A stretch of DNA of 64,000 nt, taken from an uncultured Clostridia bacterium. GTDB lineage: Bacteria > Bacillota > Clostridia > Lachnospirales > Lachnospiraceae. The notes beneath the pieces were generated by a model that was not told the origin of the DNA, did no database searches, and saw only the letters and a program-made list of their open reading frames with translations. The stretch lies in contig CANDNA010000013.1 in NCBI GenBank assembly GCA_947385955.1, positions 1-64,000 on the forward strand, in the 5' to 3' direction. Shown here one piece after another: positions 16,836-26,361 of this stretch (its first letter is position 1; every line of letters begins with the position of its first letter). The translations under genes and the position numbers were made by a program.

Positions 16836-16902
16836 GTCTGTGAGTATGTAACTTTGATGCATTCTTATAGTATTCTGTAGCTATCATGTACGAAGGGAAT
16901 GG

Positions 16903-18900
16903 ATGAATATGAAGAGGACACCGGTTTTATTGACGGAGATGCTGTTGTGTGTGGGACTGCTTGGCGGGACACTGCTGGCAGGGCGGGCAGAGCCGTACTG
17001 TGTGCCTGATGAGCGGCAGTCCGCTGACGGGACGGAGGAGAAGATAAGAATCGGAACGTTTGCGGAAGGATTGAAAGAAAAACTGACAGCAGAAAAACAG
17101 CAGTCAGAGCAGATTGAGAAAAGACAGAGGGAGCTGTATGGGCAGAAAATAGAAGAACTGGAGCTGCTTCTTTCCGATCATCCCAGGCAGCAGGGAGAGA
17201 TTTATCGGGAATATATCAATTCTGTTTATCTGTTTCCTGAGTCTTATCATGGGGGCCTGCGGGCAGAGTATGCGGAAGGGGAGGCCAGGGCTTTTCAAAT
17301 TGCTGTTCTGGGATGGGAGACAGAGGAAAAGCAAAAATATCAGTGCCGGTTATTGGCGGACGGAAGTCTTTGGTTTACTTATCAGACAGAGAATCCATGT
17401 GAAAATGACCTGCCGGATTATCTGGTCAATGAAGAGGTACTGCGGTATGACAGAGCTGATTTTGTGTATGATGACGGAGAAACAGATGTGGAAGAAGTGC
17501 GAAAAACCCATAATGAGGAAATAGAACGCTATCTGGCAGAGGAAGCGGAAGGAGAAATACAGGAATTTTGGTCTGTTCAGGGGCGCCTTTACAAAATTGA
17601 CCGGGAAGCGGAAAAGTTTGTGGATGTATCAGAGGAAAAGGAGAGCTGTATCGCCGATTTTCTGTGGGAACAGACGAAACGGATTCATTGCCGGGTCAGG
17701 GTGAGTGCTGATTGTATCAGGGAAGTGGAAAAGTACAAACCGGAGGGCTATCGTCTGTTGTGGGGAATCAATGGATGGGATGAGATTGCGGTCTGCGATT
17801 TAAACCATGATGGCAGGATGGACTATGTGGTGGCATTGTATCCGGAGGACTATGAAAAAAAGATACGGCAATCGGAGTGGTTTGACCCATATGAAAAGCT
17901 GCCCGAGTACTATGGGGCCGGTTTCTGGCTGCTGTTGTCCCTGGGGGATATGCCGTGGGAAAATTATATGCAGATACAGTTGTCTGACAGCATCGTTTAT
18001 CAGGACGATTCGATGACGCTGGTGGAAACTGCATTTACAGAAGAGGGAATCCTGCAGTTGGAATATTTTGTCGGACGTGCCCCGTTTTGTGATATCTGTC
18101 TGAGATTTTGGTATGATGAAGAGGAACAGGACTTTTATATTGTCGGTTCCGGTTACAGAGAGCACAATACATTCCTGAAAAAAGCCGAAGAGCACTATGG
18201 CAGGACGAACCTGTATTCTTTTTTTGCTTTTCCAGGAAAACATTATGAGTATGCCGGAAATTTGGGAACCGATGTCCGCATGAACGACGGTAATCTGCTG
18301 GACTTTTACAGTGACAGATTTCAGTACAGATGTGAAAATCCGCTGGAAGAACATCGTATAAACAGTCTGATCTGGGAAAAAGAGTATGAACTGTATGAGG
18401 CTTTGAAAGAGCGGTATCCGGGTATGGAAGTGGAATTTAGCATGGAAACGGATCCGGTTTTTCAGAATCAGAAACTGGTGACAGGAAGAGTGGAAGTATA
18501 TGGCGCTGTAAAGGGCAGCTATGATTTCAGAACAGAGATGCCGATCCTGTTGGACAGACAGAGCGGGGAGTATGTGACAGTAACGGGCCTTTTGGAGAAA
18601 GAGGAGTTTCTGCAGATTTTTGAATGCTGGTCAGAGGACGCCATATTCCGCGGCTGTATGGAGGAACAGGAACAGAGAGAATGCAGAAGAAGGATTGCCG
18701 GATACTGGGAACAGGCAGACCTGGTGGAAAGCTATATCGGGCCTGAAAAAGAAAGGCTGATTTTAGAGATGGCAGAAGAGGGGGTCAGAGTTGTCATATG
18801 GCTGGAAGGAGGCCAGAGGGAGCAGCATTTTATGATGGATAAAGAATATTTCTTTGGGACGGAGATATGGGAGTATCTGAAGCCGGAACGGGACAGGTAA
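16903..18900 (+). CDS. Large exported or membrane-anchored protein of unknown function
   Basis: This 665-residue protein has a hydrophobic N-terminus (LLTEMLLCVGLLGGTLLAG, residues 9-27) that could be a signal peptide or anchor. A Glu/Gln/Lys-rich coiled-coil-like stretch follows at about 45-95 and then a long acidic region. Around residue 300 it has CDLNHDGRMDYVVAL, which resembles the D-x-N-x-D-G-x-x-D calcium loop of FG-GAP/VCBS repeats. A similar motif occurs in the lipoprotein at 25059. No enzyme motif is recognised. It sits alone between terminated units, upstream of a chemoreceptor gene. Coding status is secure from its length and codon pattern; the function is unknown. Confidence 0.78.
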   Translation: MNMKRTPVLLTEMLLCVGLLGGTLLAGRAEPYCVPDERQSADGTEEKIRIGTFAEGLKEKLTAEKQQSEQIEKRQRELYGQKIEELELLLSDHPRQQGEIYREYINSVYLFPESYHGGLRAEYAEGEARAFQIAVLGWETEEKQKYQCRLLADGSLWFTYQTENPCENDLPDYLVNEEVLRYDRADFVYDDGETDVEEVRKTHNEEIERYLAEEAEGEIQEFWSVQGRLYKIDREAEKFVDVSEEKESCIADFLWEQTKRIHCRVRVSADCIREVEKYKPEGYRLLWGINGWDEIAVCDLNHDGRMDYVVALYPEDYEKKIRQSEWFDPYEKLPEYYGAGFWLLLSLGDMPWENYMQIQLSDSIVYQDDSMTLVETAFTEEGILQLEYFVGRAPFCDICLRFWYDEEEQDFYIVGSGYREHNTFLKKAEEHYGRTNLYSFFAFPGKHYEYAGNLGTDVRMNDGNLLDFYSDRFQYRCENPLEEHRINSLIWEKEYELYEALKERYPGMEVEFSMETDPVFQNQKLVTGRVEVYGAVKGSYDFRTEMPILLDRQSGEYVTVTGLLEKEEFLQIFECWSEDAIFRGCMEEQEQRECRRRIAGYWEQADLVESYIGPEKERLILEMAEEGVRVVIWLEGGQREQHFMMDKEYFFGTEIWEYLKPERDR

Positions 18901-19034
18901 GCGGATGTTTTGTCCGTCAAGTTGCACAAATATAAATATGAAGGGTCGAATCCATTGAGAGAATAAAGCAGATGTGTTACTATAATAAATAGTAAATAGG
19001 TACTGCAAATACGACAAGAAAGGAATTGACTGAC

Positions 19035-20909
19035 ATGAAGAAAATTTTTACCAGGCGTCTTTCTGCTTATATGCTGGCAGCATTTCTGGTTACGATCACT
19101 GCTGTTTTTGCGCTGCAGACGGTGGTGAGTCAGAGAAACAATGCATCGTCCAGTATCGCAAAACTGGAGGATGTAAAAACAAAACTGGCCGGAAATGAGG
19201 AGAACATTGCGAACCTGACAGAGAACCTGAGTCAGGACAACCTTGCCAAAACAAGGGCCTTTGCGGATATGATTGCAGCAGATCCTTCTATTAAAACCGA
19301 TCCGGTCAAAATGAATGAGCTGAAAGACCGTCTGATGGTAAATGAGCTTCATGTGATTGATGAGGATGGGATCATTACAGAAAGTACCATAGATGCCTAT
19401 GTGGGATTTGATATGAAGAGCGGTGAGCAGTCCAATGCATTTATGGTCATTGTGGACGATCCTTCCATTGAGATCGCCCAGGAGCCTCAGGTGAACGTGG
19501 CAGAAGGCGTGGTTATGCAGTACATAGGTGTGGCAAGAAAGGACGGACCGGGGCTTGTGCAGGTGGGAGTGCGTCCTGAAGTGCTGGAAAATATGCTTGC
19601 CGGCACAGAGATTGATGTGGTTTTACGGGAGATTGACTTTGGTGAAAACGGATACGTATATGCCATTGACAAAGAAAGCGGGGAGATTGTAGCACATCCC
19701 AATACCGGCCTGATTGGTACGCCTGCTGCAAATGCAGGTTTTCCCGCAAAATTAACCGGGAGTGGAAAGGCAGTAATTGACGGAAAGCGGGGGTATTATC
19801 AGACAGAAGAGTATGAGGGATGGATCATTGGGACATTCCTGCCTTCGGGCGAGTATTATGCCCAGAGAAACAACCAGACCCTGGTCGTATCCTTCAGTAT
19901 GGCGATTATTTTTGGTATCCTGCTCATTACCATTAATCTGATGGTGGATGATAAAATTGTCCGGGGGATGAATCAGATTGCCGGTTCCATGAAAGAGATT
20001 GCGGCAGGAAATTTCGGGGTCCGTGTGAATGTACAGGGAAATCCGGAATTTGTCCAGTTGTCTGACAGCATCAATACAATGGTGGAAGGTATCTGTCGGA
20101 ACATGGAAGAAAATGAAAATCTGCTGAAACAGCAGAAAGAGGATGTGGAACATAACCGGGTCCTGATTCAGAATGTGAAAAATGCCTGCACGGATTTAAA
20201 CCGTGTATCGGGAGAAACACTGGAAAATGCAGATCATATCTATAACGGTACCGGCGAACAGGAACGGGCTGTGGAGGGTCTGAAGCAGATCATGGAGCAG
20301 TTGACAGAAGAATTAGGCAGCAGTGTGAAAATGTCGGCCAATGTGTCGGTGGAGACAGGAGAAACAGCGGAAAAGATATTGCAGACCCAGTCCCGTATGC
20401 AGCTGTTAAAAGACTCTATGCAGAAGATCAGCGATATGTCGATGGAGATTGAAAAAATTATAGATGAGATTACTTCCATTGCGCAGCAGACCAATATGCT
20501 TTCCTTAAATGCTTCCATAGAGGCGGCAAGAGCAGGAGAGATGGGCAGGGGATTTGCTGTCGTGGCAACCCAGATCGGAGAGCTTGCAGCAAGAAGTGCA
20601 CAGGCAGCAAAGGAAACCAACGAGTTGATTACCAATTCCATTCATGCAGTGGAAGAGGGAAAAGAGATTACAGACCAGACGGCAGAGGAATTTGGCGCGG
20701 TGGTGGAAAATATAGAAAGCGCAAGCAGCGATGTGGAGAAGATTACCAATATGGTAAGAGAAAACATGGGTATCGTAACCAATGCGGTGAGCCAGATTGG
20801 ACGGATTTCCGATGTGGTGGAGCAGAATGTGGAAATTTCCCATAATACCAAGCAGGTATCCTCCAATATGGCGGAGATTACCGAAAAACTGCTGGGGATT
20901 GTGGAGTAA
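19035..20909 (+). CDS. Methyl-accepting chemotaxis protein
   Basis: This is a 624-residue transmembrane chemoreceptor. It has a first membrane segment at about 8-30 and an extracytoplasmic sensor with a dCache-like layout (for example [21 protein letters not shown]). A second membrane segment lies near 280-305, then a HAMP domain (ending about 360) and a long coiled-coil signalling domain whose tip reads [21 protein letters not shown]. The tip contacts CheA and CheW. ATG at 19035 is chosen; an in-frame TTG at 19026 is closer to the AAGG site and cannot be excluded. The ligand is unknown. No other chemotaxis genes lie nearby, so it is an orphan receptor. Confidence 0.93.
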   Translation: MKKIFTRRLSAYMLAAFLVTITAVFALQTVVSQRNNASSSIAKLEDVKTKLAGNEENIANLTENLSQDNLAKTRAFADMIAADPSIKTDPVKMNELKDRLMVNELHVIDEDGIITESTIDAYVGFDMKSGEQSNAFMVIVDDPSIEIAQEPQVNVAEGVVMQYIGVARKDGPGLVQVGVRPEVLENMLAGTEIDVVLREIDFGENGYVYAIDKESGEIVAHPNTGLIGTPAANAGFPAKLTGSGKAVIDGKRGYYQTEEYEGWIIGTFLPSGEYYAQRNNQTLVVSFSMAIIFGILLITINLMVDDKIVRGMNQIAGSMKEIAAGNFGVRVNVQGNPEFVQLSDSINTMVEGICRNMEENENLLKQQKEDVEHNRVLIQNVKNACTDLNRVSGETLENADHIYNGTGEQERAVEGLKQIMEQLTEELGSSVKMSANVSVETGETAEKILQTQSRMQLLKDSMQKISDMSMEIEKIIDEITSIAQQTNMLSLNASIEAARAGEMGRGFAVVATQIGELAARSAQAAKETNELITNSIHAVEEGKEITDQTAEEFGAVVENIESASSDVEKITNMVRENMGIVTNAVSQIGRISDVVEQNVEISHNTKQVSSNMAEITEKLLGIVE

Positions 20910-20944
20910 TCAGCAGTTTGTTTCCGGACAGAGAAAGACAGGAT

Positions 20945-22522
20945 ATGATAGAAGATTATAAAAACAAAGGACTTACACTTTTGAAAAAAGGGCAGAAAGG
21001 TATGGTACATGCCATATTCAGCCGTTTTGGGTTACTTCTGTTTCTGCTTCTGACACAGATTTTTATTCTGTTTGGAGTGTTTAAGTGGTTTGGAGAATTT
21101 CTGCCTCATATATGGGGCGGGACTGTATTGTTTACATTAGGTATGGTGATTTATCTTCTGAACAGCAGGTTCAATCCCACGGCAAAGATCACCTGGCTGA
21201 TTGTGATTATGCTGCTGCCTGTATTTGGCGTACTGCTGCTTCTTTATACGCAGAGTGATATCGGACACAGAGCTTTGAAAAAACGGATTGACTGTATTAT
21301 CACAGAGAATAAGGAAAGCATACCCCAGTCAGAAGAAGTCCTGGAGGGGCTTACCAGGGAGAATCCGGGGGTGGCGGCACTGGCCCATTATGTGCACAGA
21401 AGCGGCTGTTTTCCGGTATTTGCCCATACGGATGTGACCTATTTCCCTTTGGGCGAGGCTATGTTTGAAGAAATGCTGAAACAACTGGAAACAGCAAAGC
21501 ATTTTATCTTCATGGAATATTTTATCGTGGAAGAAGGGCTGATGTGGGGCAGGATACTGGAGATTCTTGCCCGTAAGGCGGCAGAAGGCGTGGACGTGCG
21601 GGTTATGTATGACGGAGCCTGTGAATTTGCCCTGCTGCCTCATGACTACCCCAAACGTCTGAAAAAGCTGAGAATCCGGTGCAAGGTGTTTGCACCGGTT
21701 TCGCCGTTTGTTTCCACCTGTTACAACTATCGGGATCACAGAAAGATACTGGTGATTGACGGACACACGGCTTTTAACGGCGGAGTGAATCTTGCAGATG
21801 AGTACATCAATCAGAAAGTGAAATTCGGGCATTGGAAAGACACGGCGGTGATGCTGAAAGGGGAGGCGGTCAGAAGTTTTCTGCTGTTGTTTCTGCAGAT
21901 GTGGAGAATCAACGAAAGGGAAGATGAAACAGAGCATTTCCTTTCGTATCCGTTGCAGTCTGCTGTGGGAGCAAAAGGCTGTGTGATTCCCTATGGGGAC
22001 TGTCCGCTGGATGATGATAAGCTGGGCGAACGGGTGTATATGGATATTCTGAACCGCTCTCTGTCTTATGTACATATTATGACACCTTATCTGATCCTGG
22101 ATGGGGAAATGGAGACTGCTTTGAAATTTGCAGCAGAACGGGGCGTGGAGGTCATATTGATTCTGCCGGGGATACCCGATAAGGCTGTGCCCTACGCACT
22201 GGCCAAAACCCATTATGCGTCGCTGCTGGAATCCGGAGTGAAACTGTATGAATATACGCCGGGGTTTGTTCATGCCAAAGTATTTGTCAGTGATTCGGCG
22301 GAGGCGGTTGTGGGAACCATCAATCTGGATTACCGCAGTCTGTATCACCATTTTGAATGCGCCACGTATTTATACCGGACGGACTGTATTGCAGACATCG
22401 AAGCGGATTTTCAGTCCACGCTTGCTGCGTGCAGATCGGTGACAGGAGAAACTGTCCGCCGGGAAAAATGGCAGGTGAAACTGACAGGACGTCTGATGAA
22501 AGCGATTGCTCCGCTTATGTAG
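20945..22522 (+). CDS. cls: Cardiolipin synthase (phospholipase D family)
   Basis: This 525-residue membrane enzyme should condense two phosphatidylglycerol molecules to cardiolipin and glycerol. It has two N-terminal membrane segments (about 25-95) and two PLD catalytic motifs. The first is HRKILVIDGHTAFNGG (H-x-K-x4-D) in the middle of the protein, and the second is VHAKVFVSDSAEAVVGTIN near residue 440. The length fits bacterial Cls proteins. The start is uncertain: ATG at 20945 has only a purine-rich GAGAAAG upstream, a TTG lies at 20918, and an ATG 57 bases downstream of 20945 would still leave the membrane segments intact. It begins 35 bases after the chemoreceptor stop. Confidence 0.9.
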   Translation: MIEDYKNKGLTLLKKGQKGMVHAIFSRFGLLLFLLLTQIFILFGVFKWFGEFLPHIWGGTVLFTLGMVIYLLNSRFNPTAKITWLIVIMLLPVFGVLLLLYTQSDIGHRALKKRIDCIITENKESIPQSEEVLEGLTRENPGVAALAHYVHRSGCFPVFAHTDVTYFPLGEAMFEEMLKQLETAKHFIFMEYFIVEEGLMWGRILEILARKAAEGVDVRVMYDGACEFALLPHDYPKRLKKLRIRCKVFAPVSPFVSTCYNYRDHRKILVIDGHTAFNGGVNLADEYINQKVKFGHWKDTAVMLKGEAVRSFLLLFLQMWRINEREDETEHFLSYPLQSAVGAKGCVIPYGDCPLDDDKLGERVYMDILNRSLSYVHIMTPYLILDGEMETALKFAAERGVEVILILPGIPDKAVPYALAKTHYASLLESGVKLYEYTPGFVHAKVFVSDSAEAVVGTINLDYRSLYHHFECATYLYRTDCIADIEADFQSTLAACRSVTGETVRREKWQVKLTGRLMKAIAPLM

Positions 22523-22621
22523 TATATGTTTATCACAGGTATTGATCACTGTGTAACAGAATTTTGCGTATGATAACAGTAACAGTATGAGCGACAAAAG
22601 AGACAAAGAAGGTATCGGTAC

Positions 22622-24034
22622 ATGGTATTCAGCAGTTTTACATTTCTTTTCTATTTTCTGCCTGTCTTTTTGCTTCTCTATTTTCTGGCTCCCACTACCT
22701 GGAAAAATGCAGTGTTGTTTGCCGCCAGTCTGTTTTTTTACTGGTATGGGGTCAGAGAGCATCCTGTTTATCTGTTTCTGATGCTGCTGTCTATCCTGGT
22801 GAACGGCATAGCGGCGCGGTGTATGATGCGGTGCAAAGGAGAGAGAGGACGTAAGATATGTCTGGCAGCCGGGATGTTATGGAATCTGGGCTGTCTGTTT
22901 GTATTCAAGTATGTGGATTTTGTGAGTGACAATCTGAATCTGCTGTTTGGCAGGATGGGAGTGGAGATGAGACTTCCGGTTCTGCATCTGGTGCTTCCCA
23001 TTGGAATCAGTTTTTATACGTTTCAGATCAGTTCTTATCTGATCGATGTTTATCTGGGCAGGGTGGCAGCGGAATATTCTTTTCTGACGCTGGGGACTTA
23101 TCTGTGTATGTTTCCGCAGTTGATCGCGGGGCCGATTGTAACTTACAGCCAGATACGGAGCCGGATGTGGGTCCGGGCTGTTTCGTATGAAAATGTGGAG
23201 GAAGGGCTCCGGGAATTTACCATTGGGTTGGCGCTGAAAGTGCTGATTGCCAACCGGGTGGGGAATCTGTGGACACAGGTGAACGCCATTGGGTTTGAAA
23301 GTATCTCCTGTCCTTTGGCATGGCTGGGAATAGCCGCGTTTACGTTTCAGATCTATTTTGATTTTTACGGATATTCGCTGATGGCAAAGGGGCTGGGGCG
23401 GATGATGGGATTTGATTTTCCGGATAATTTCAGGAATCCATATCTGTCCCGCTCGATGACAGAGTTCTGGCGGCGCTGGCATATGACACTGGGCGGCTGG
23501 TTTCGGGAATATGTTTATATCCCGTTGGGAGGGAACCGGAAACATCAGGTACGGAATCTGTTCCTGGTGTGGATGCTGACTGGTCTGTGGCATGGGGCAG
23601 CCTGGAACTTTGTCCTGTGGGGCTTTTTCCTTTTCACACTGATCATGTTGGAGAAGTGGGGGTTGAAAAAGGTACTGGAAGGGTTGCCGGTTTTGGGGCA
23701 TCTGTATATGCTGCTTGTGATTCCCCTGTCCTGGCTTTTATTTGCGGTGACAGACATGGGACAGTTTGCTGTTTATCTGAGTCGTCTTTTCCCGTTTTTT
23801 GAGCGGTCAGGCAGTGGGGTGACGGTGTTTGCCGGTGATTTCCTGAAATACGGAAGGATTTATTTCTGGCCGCTTCTGGCAGCGCTTCTGTGCTGCAGCG
23901 GTGTGCCGCGAAAGCTGTATGATGCCGGAAAAGATACGCTGGCGGCGACTGCCGGGCTGGTGGTCCTATTCTGGGCCTGTGTGTATTGTATGTATCTGGG
24001 GTTGGACGATCCGTTTTTGTACTATCAGTTCTGA
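22622..24034 (+). CDS. MBOAT family membrane-bound O-acyltransferase (AlgI/DltB-like)
   Basis: This 470-residue polytopic membrane protein (around ten membrane segments) belongs to the family that moves acyl groups across the membrane for O-acetylation of polysaccharides. Diagnostic stretches are FFYWYG, ISFYTFQISSYLIDVY, QLIAGPIVTYSQI, FWRRWHMTLGGWFREYVYIPLGGN and LTGLWHGAAWNFVLWG, where the His is the conserved catalytic residue. It lies 13 bases before an SGNH-fold exported protein, the usual partner that transfers the acyl group outside. The acceptor (cell-wall polymer, capsule or teichoic acid) is not evident because no polysaccharide genes are near. Confidence 0.93.
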   Translation: MVFSSFTFLFYFLPVFLLLYFLAPTTWKNAVLFAASLFFYWYGVREHPVYLFLMLLSILVNGIAARCMMRCKGERGRKICLAAGMLWNLGCLFVFKYVDFVSDNLNLLFGRMGVEMRLPVLHLVLPIGISFYTFQISSYLIDVYLGRVAAEYSFLTLGTYLCMFPQLIAGPIVTYSQIRSRMWVRAVSYENVEEGLREFTIGLALKVLIANRVGNLWTQVNAIGFESISCPLAWLGIAAFTFQIYFDFYGYSLMAKGLGRMMGFDFPDNFRNPYLSRSMTEFWRRWHMTLGGWFREYVYIPLGGNRKHQVRNLFLVWMLTGLWHGAAWNFVLWGFFLFTLIMLEKWGLKKVLEGLPVLGHLYMLLVIPLSWLLFAVTDMGQFAVYLSRLFPFFERSGSGVTVFAGDFLKYGRIYFWPLLAALLCCSGVPRKLYDAGKDTLAATAGLVVLFWACVYCMYLGLDDPFLYYQF

Positions 24035-24047
24035 GGGGAAGGGGAGC

Positions 24048-25007
24048 ATGAAGAAGCGAAGAGGGGGAAAGTGTTCTTATACCATATCCCTGACAGCCAG
24101 TCTGGCTGTTGCGGCTATGGTATGGGGGCCGGATTTTTTTTCAGAAGGGATACAGGGAGCAGCTTCGGATTTTGAACAGTTTGTACAGAGGGTATGGGTG
24201 GAATCAAAATCCGGAGAGCAGGAAATGCCGGAAGAGAAAGAACCGGCCGAAAGCAGGATAGAGGAAGTGCCAGAGGAGAATATCGCAGTAGCAGAGGAGG
24301 ATATCACAGCATCAGAGGAGACTGTCAGCGTCCGGGAAGAGAAAGCGGAGGAAGAGGTACTGCCTGAATTGTATGAGGCGGATGTCTCTTATTTTGATGA
24401 TGCGCTGTTTATTGGAGATTCCCGTACCGTGGGGCTTCTGGAATATGGAAATCTGGGTAATGCAGAAGTGGTGGCTGATTCCGGTATGAATGTATACAAA
24501 ATCTTCCGGAAAGAGTTTGTGACGGCATCCGGGGAAAAGAAACGGCTGGAAACGGTTCTGACGGAGCGGCAGTTCGGAAAGGTTTATCTGATGATGGGCA
24601 TCAATGAACTGGGATATGATTTTGAACATACGGTATCCAAATACCGTGATCTGATCGGGAAGATCCGGGAATGGCAGCCGGAAGCATTGATCTTTCTGGA
24701 GGCGAATCTGCATATTACAGAACGGAAATCGGCTGCTTCTCCGGTCTATAATAACGAAAACATCAACCGGTTTAATGAAGCGCTGGCAGACATGGCGGAT
24801 GAGCGGACGATTTTTTACCTGGATGCCAATGAATTGTTTGATGATGAGAGAGGGAGTCTGAGCGAAACCTGTACCACAGATGATACCCATGTACTTGCCA
24901 GATATTATCCGGACTGGTCGGCGTGGATTTTAAAGCATGCAAGAACCATTCCGGGACAGGAATCAGGGCAGGAGCCGGGAATGGGGGAATCGGAGCCGGT
25001 GTCATAA
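24048..25007 (+). CDS. SGNH/GDSL-type exported protein, likely acyl transfer partner of the MBOAT protein
   Basis: This is a 319-residue protein with an N-terminal membrane anchor or signal (YTISLTASLAVAAMVWG, about residues 10-26). A Glu/Pro-rich linker follows (about 55-105) and then an SGNH hydrolase-like domain. Catalytic positions are visible: FIGDSRTVG (Ser125), MGINELG in block III, and TTDDTHVLA (Asp279, His281). Start 24048 follows GGGAAGGGGAG, and the upstream in-frame ATG at 23901 lies inside the MBOAT gene. By analogy with AlgI/AlgX-type or PatA/PatB-type pairs, it probably accepts the acetyl group from the MBOAT protein and transfers it to a surface polymer. Confidence 0.88.
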   Translation: MKKRRGGKCSYTISLTASLAVAAMVWGPDFFSEGIQGAASDFEQFVQRVWVESKSGEQEMPEEKEPAESRIEEVPEENIAVAEEDITASEETVSVREEKAEEEVLPELYEADVSYFDDALFIGDSRTVGLLEYGNLGNAEVVADSGMNVYKIFRKEFVTASGEKKRLETVLTERQFGKVYLMMGINELGYDFEHTVSKYRDLIGKIREWQPEALIFLEANLHITERKSAASPVYNNENINRFNEALADMADERTIFYLDANELFDDERGSLSETCTTDDTHVLARYYPDWSAWILKHARTIPGQESGQEPGMGESEPVS

Positions 25008-25058
25008 GATAACATAAGAAAGGGGCAGGGCAGAGGCGGCGCTGCCAGAGGTGGGAGT

Positions 25059-26288
25059 ATGTATCAGAAAATTGTGCATTGTTTTGCAAAAAAGGGGATC
25101 TGGATGGCAGCACTGCTGTTAGCCGGGATCCTGTCAGCCTGCGGCCGGAAACCGGAGGAAGGAAATCATGAAACAGGGATACTGGGGGAGCTGGAGGAAG
25201 AAGGCGAAGATACGGAGAGCGGGGACAGTGAAGCCGGGAACGAAAAAAAAGGGAGTGGGACGGAAGCGGCAGGCATTCCGGATACATCAGGAGAAACAGA
25301 AGGCCGGAAAGAAAAATACGGAGAAAACTGTATTGAGGAGCAGGTTTTTGAAGTGGAAATCAGTGAATATGACGGGACGGTCTGTTTTGTTCCATTTGCG
25401 CCAGACGGAGAGAATCCTGATTTTCATATGCAGATTCTGCAAAACGACCGGATTTTGACGGACATACCGGGATATGTACCGGATTATCTGGCGGGGCAGG
25501 CTTTTGGCAGCCTGGATGCGGTATCGTTTTACGACATCAATTATGATGGGAATACGGATATTGTATTGATTGAGACCTATGGTGATGCCAGCTTTGCAGC
25601 AGTGTACTATGGTTTTGACAAAAATGCAGAAGGAGAGTATGAAAGGTCTTTCCTGGTGCAGGAGGAGTTATCGGATGCAGTCACAGACCGGGTGGAAACC
25701 GTTTCTGTCTCGGGGATCCGGGAATTTTTGTCAGGCGGGAAAAGGAATGGGGAGTTTGAAAGCTATTCGGAAGCCTATGAAGCAGTGGGCAGGCTGTGTG
25801 AACTGGAAGGAGACTCAGAGACGGAATATAGTCTGATTTATTTTGATGAGGATGAAATTCCCGAACTGGTGGCAGGAGTCAACGGTTTTTATACCAGTCT
25901 GTACACTTATCATGACGGAACCGTATACACACTGATGGATCGGTGGCCCTATGGCGTGATGGGAAATGCAGGATATGAATACTGCCCCCGCAAAAACAGC
26001 CTGAGAAATTACAATACGGATTATGCAGGAGCCATTTTGTATATCACATACTGGGAAATAGGGCCTGGGTATATGATGGATATGACAGCAGAGATCCGAC
26101 AGATGAATTTTGATGATGTCAATGAAAACGGAATCCTCGATGAGGATGAAATGGGCTCTCTGGGACTGTACAGCAAAAGTTATCTCAATGGCGCAGAGGC
26201 CGGCAGTGAAGAATGCGTTTCCTATGACGCCGGGGATTATGAATTTCTGACAGTGAGCATGAGTCTGGAGGAATTGCAGGCAAAATAA
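25059..26288 (+). CDS. Lipoprotein of unknown function with calcium-loop-like motifs
   Basis: This 409-residue protein has a lipobox (GILSAC, Cys28), an acidic low-complexity linker (about 30-90) and a folded region with two Asp-rich loops. These are FYDINYDGNTDIVLIETYGD near residue 153 and NFDDVNENGILDEDEMGS near residue 350. They resemble FG-GAP and EF-hand/dockerin-type Ca-binding loops respectively. A middle segment (ETEYSLIYFDEDEIPELVAGVNG) is typical of Lachnospiraceae surface lipoproteins that I cannot assign. It starts 51 bases after the SGNH gene and may belong to the same operon, but a direct role in O-acylation is not shown. Confidence 0.8.
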   Translation: MYQKIVHCFAKKGIWMAALLLAGILSACGRKPEEGNHETGILGELEEEGEDTESGDSEAGNEKKGSGTEAAGIPDTSGETEGRKEKYGENCIEEQVFEVEISEYDGTVCFVPFAPDGENPDFHMQILQNDRILTDIPGYVPDYLAGQAFGSLDAVSFYDINYDGNTDIVLIETYGDASFAAVYYGFDKNAEGEYERSFLVQEELSDAVTDRVETVSVSGIREFLSGGKRNGEFESYSEAYEAVGRLCELEGDSETEYSLIYFDEDEIPELVAGVNGFYTSLYTYHDGTVYTLMDRWPYGVMGNAGYEYCPRKNSLRNYNTDYAGAILYITYWEIGPGYMMDMTAEIRQMNFDDVNENGILDEDEMGSLGLYSKSYLNGAEAGSEECVSYDAGDYEFLTVSMSLEELQAK

Positions 26289-26289
26289 C

Positions 26290-26317
26290 TTGACAAGGTT
26301 GCTTTTCATGGTATCAT
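26290..26317 (+). promoter_or_regulatory. Promoter of the lipoprotein gene at 26362
   Basis: TTGACA at 26290-26295, a 16-base spacer, and TATCAT at 26312-26317. An inverted repeat (TTTCAT...ATGAAA) spans the -10 region and could be an operator. A TATAAT at 26331-26336 lacks a -35 box at the right distance. Confidence 0.5.
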
Positions 26318-26361
26318 TATGAAATGAAGCTATAATATGAAAAAGAAGAGGGAGAGAAAAA

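Noticed and set aside
18955-18986. Promoter upstream of the first chemoreceptor gene (TTGAGA and TATAAT)
   Set aside because: The spacer would be 20 bases, which is outside the usual range, so it was not listed as a feature.
21329-22351. Minus-strand frame of 340 codons inside the cardiolipin synthase gene
   Set aside because: It is antisense to catalytic HKD motifs of cls, with no Shine-Dalgarno and shadow-like composition.
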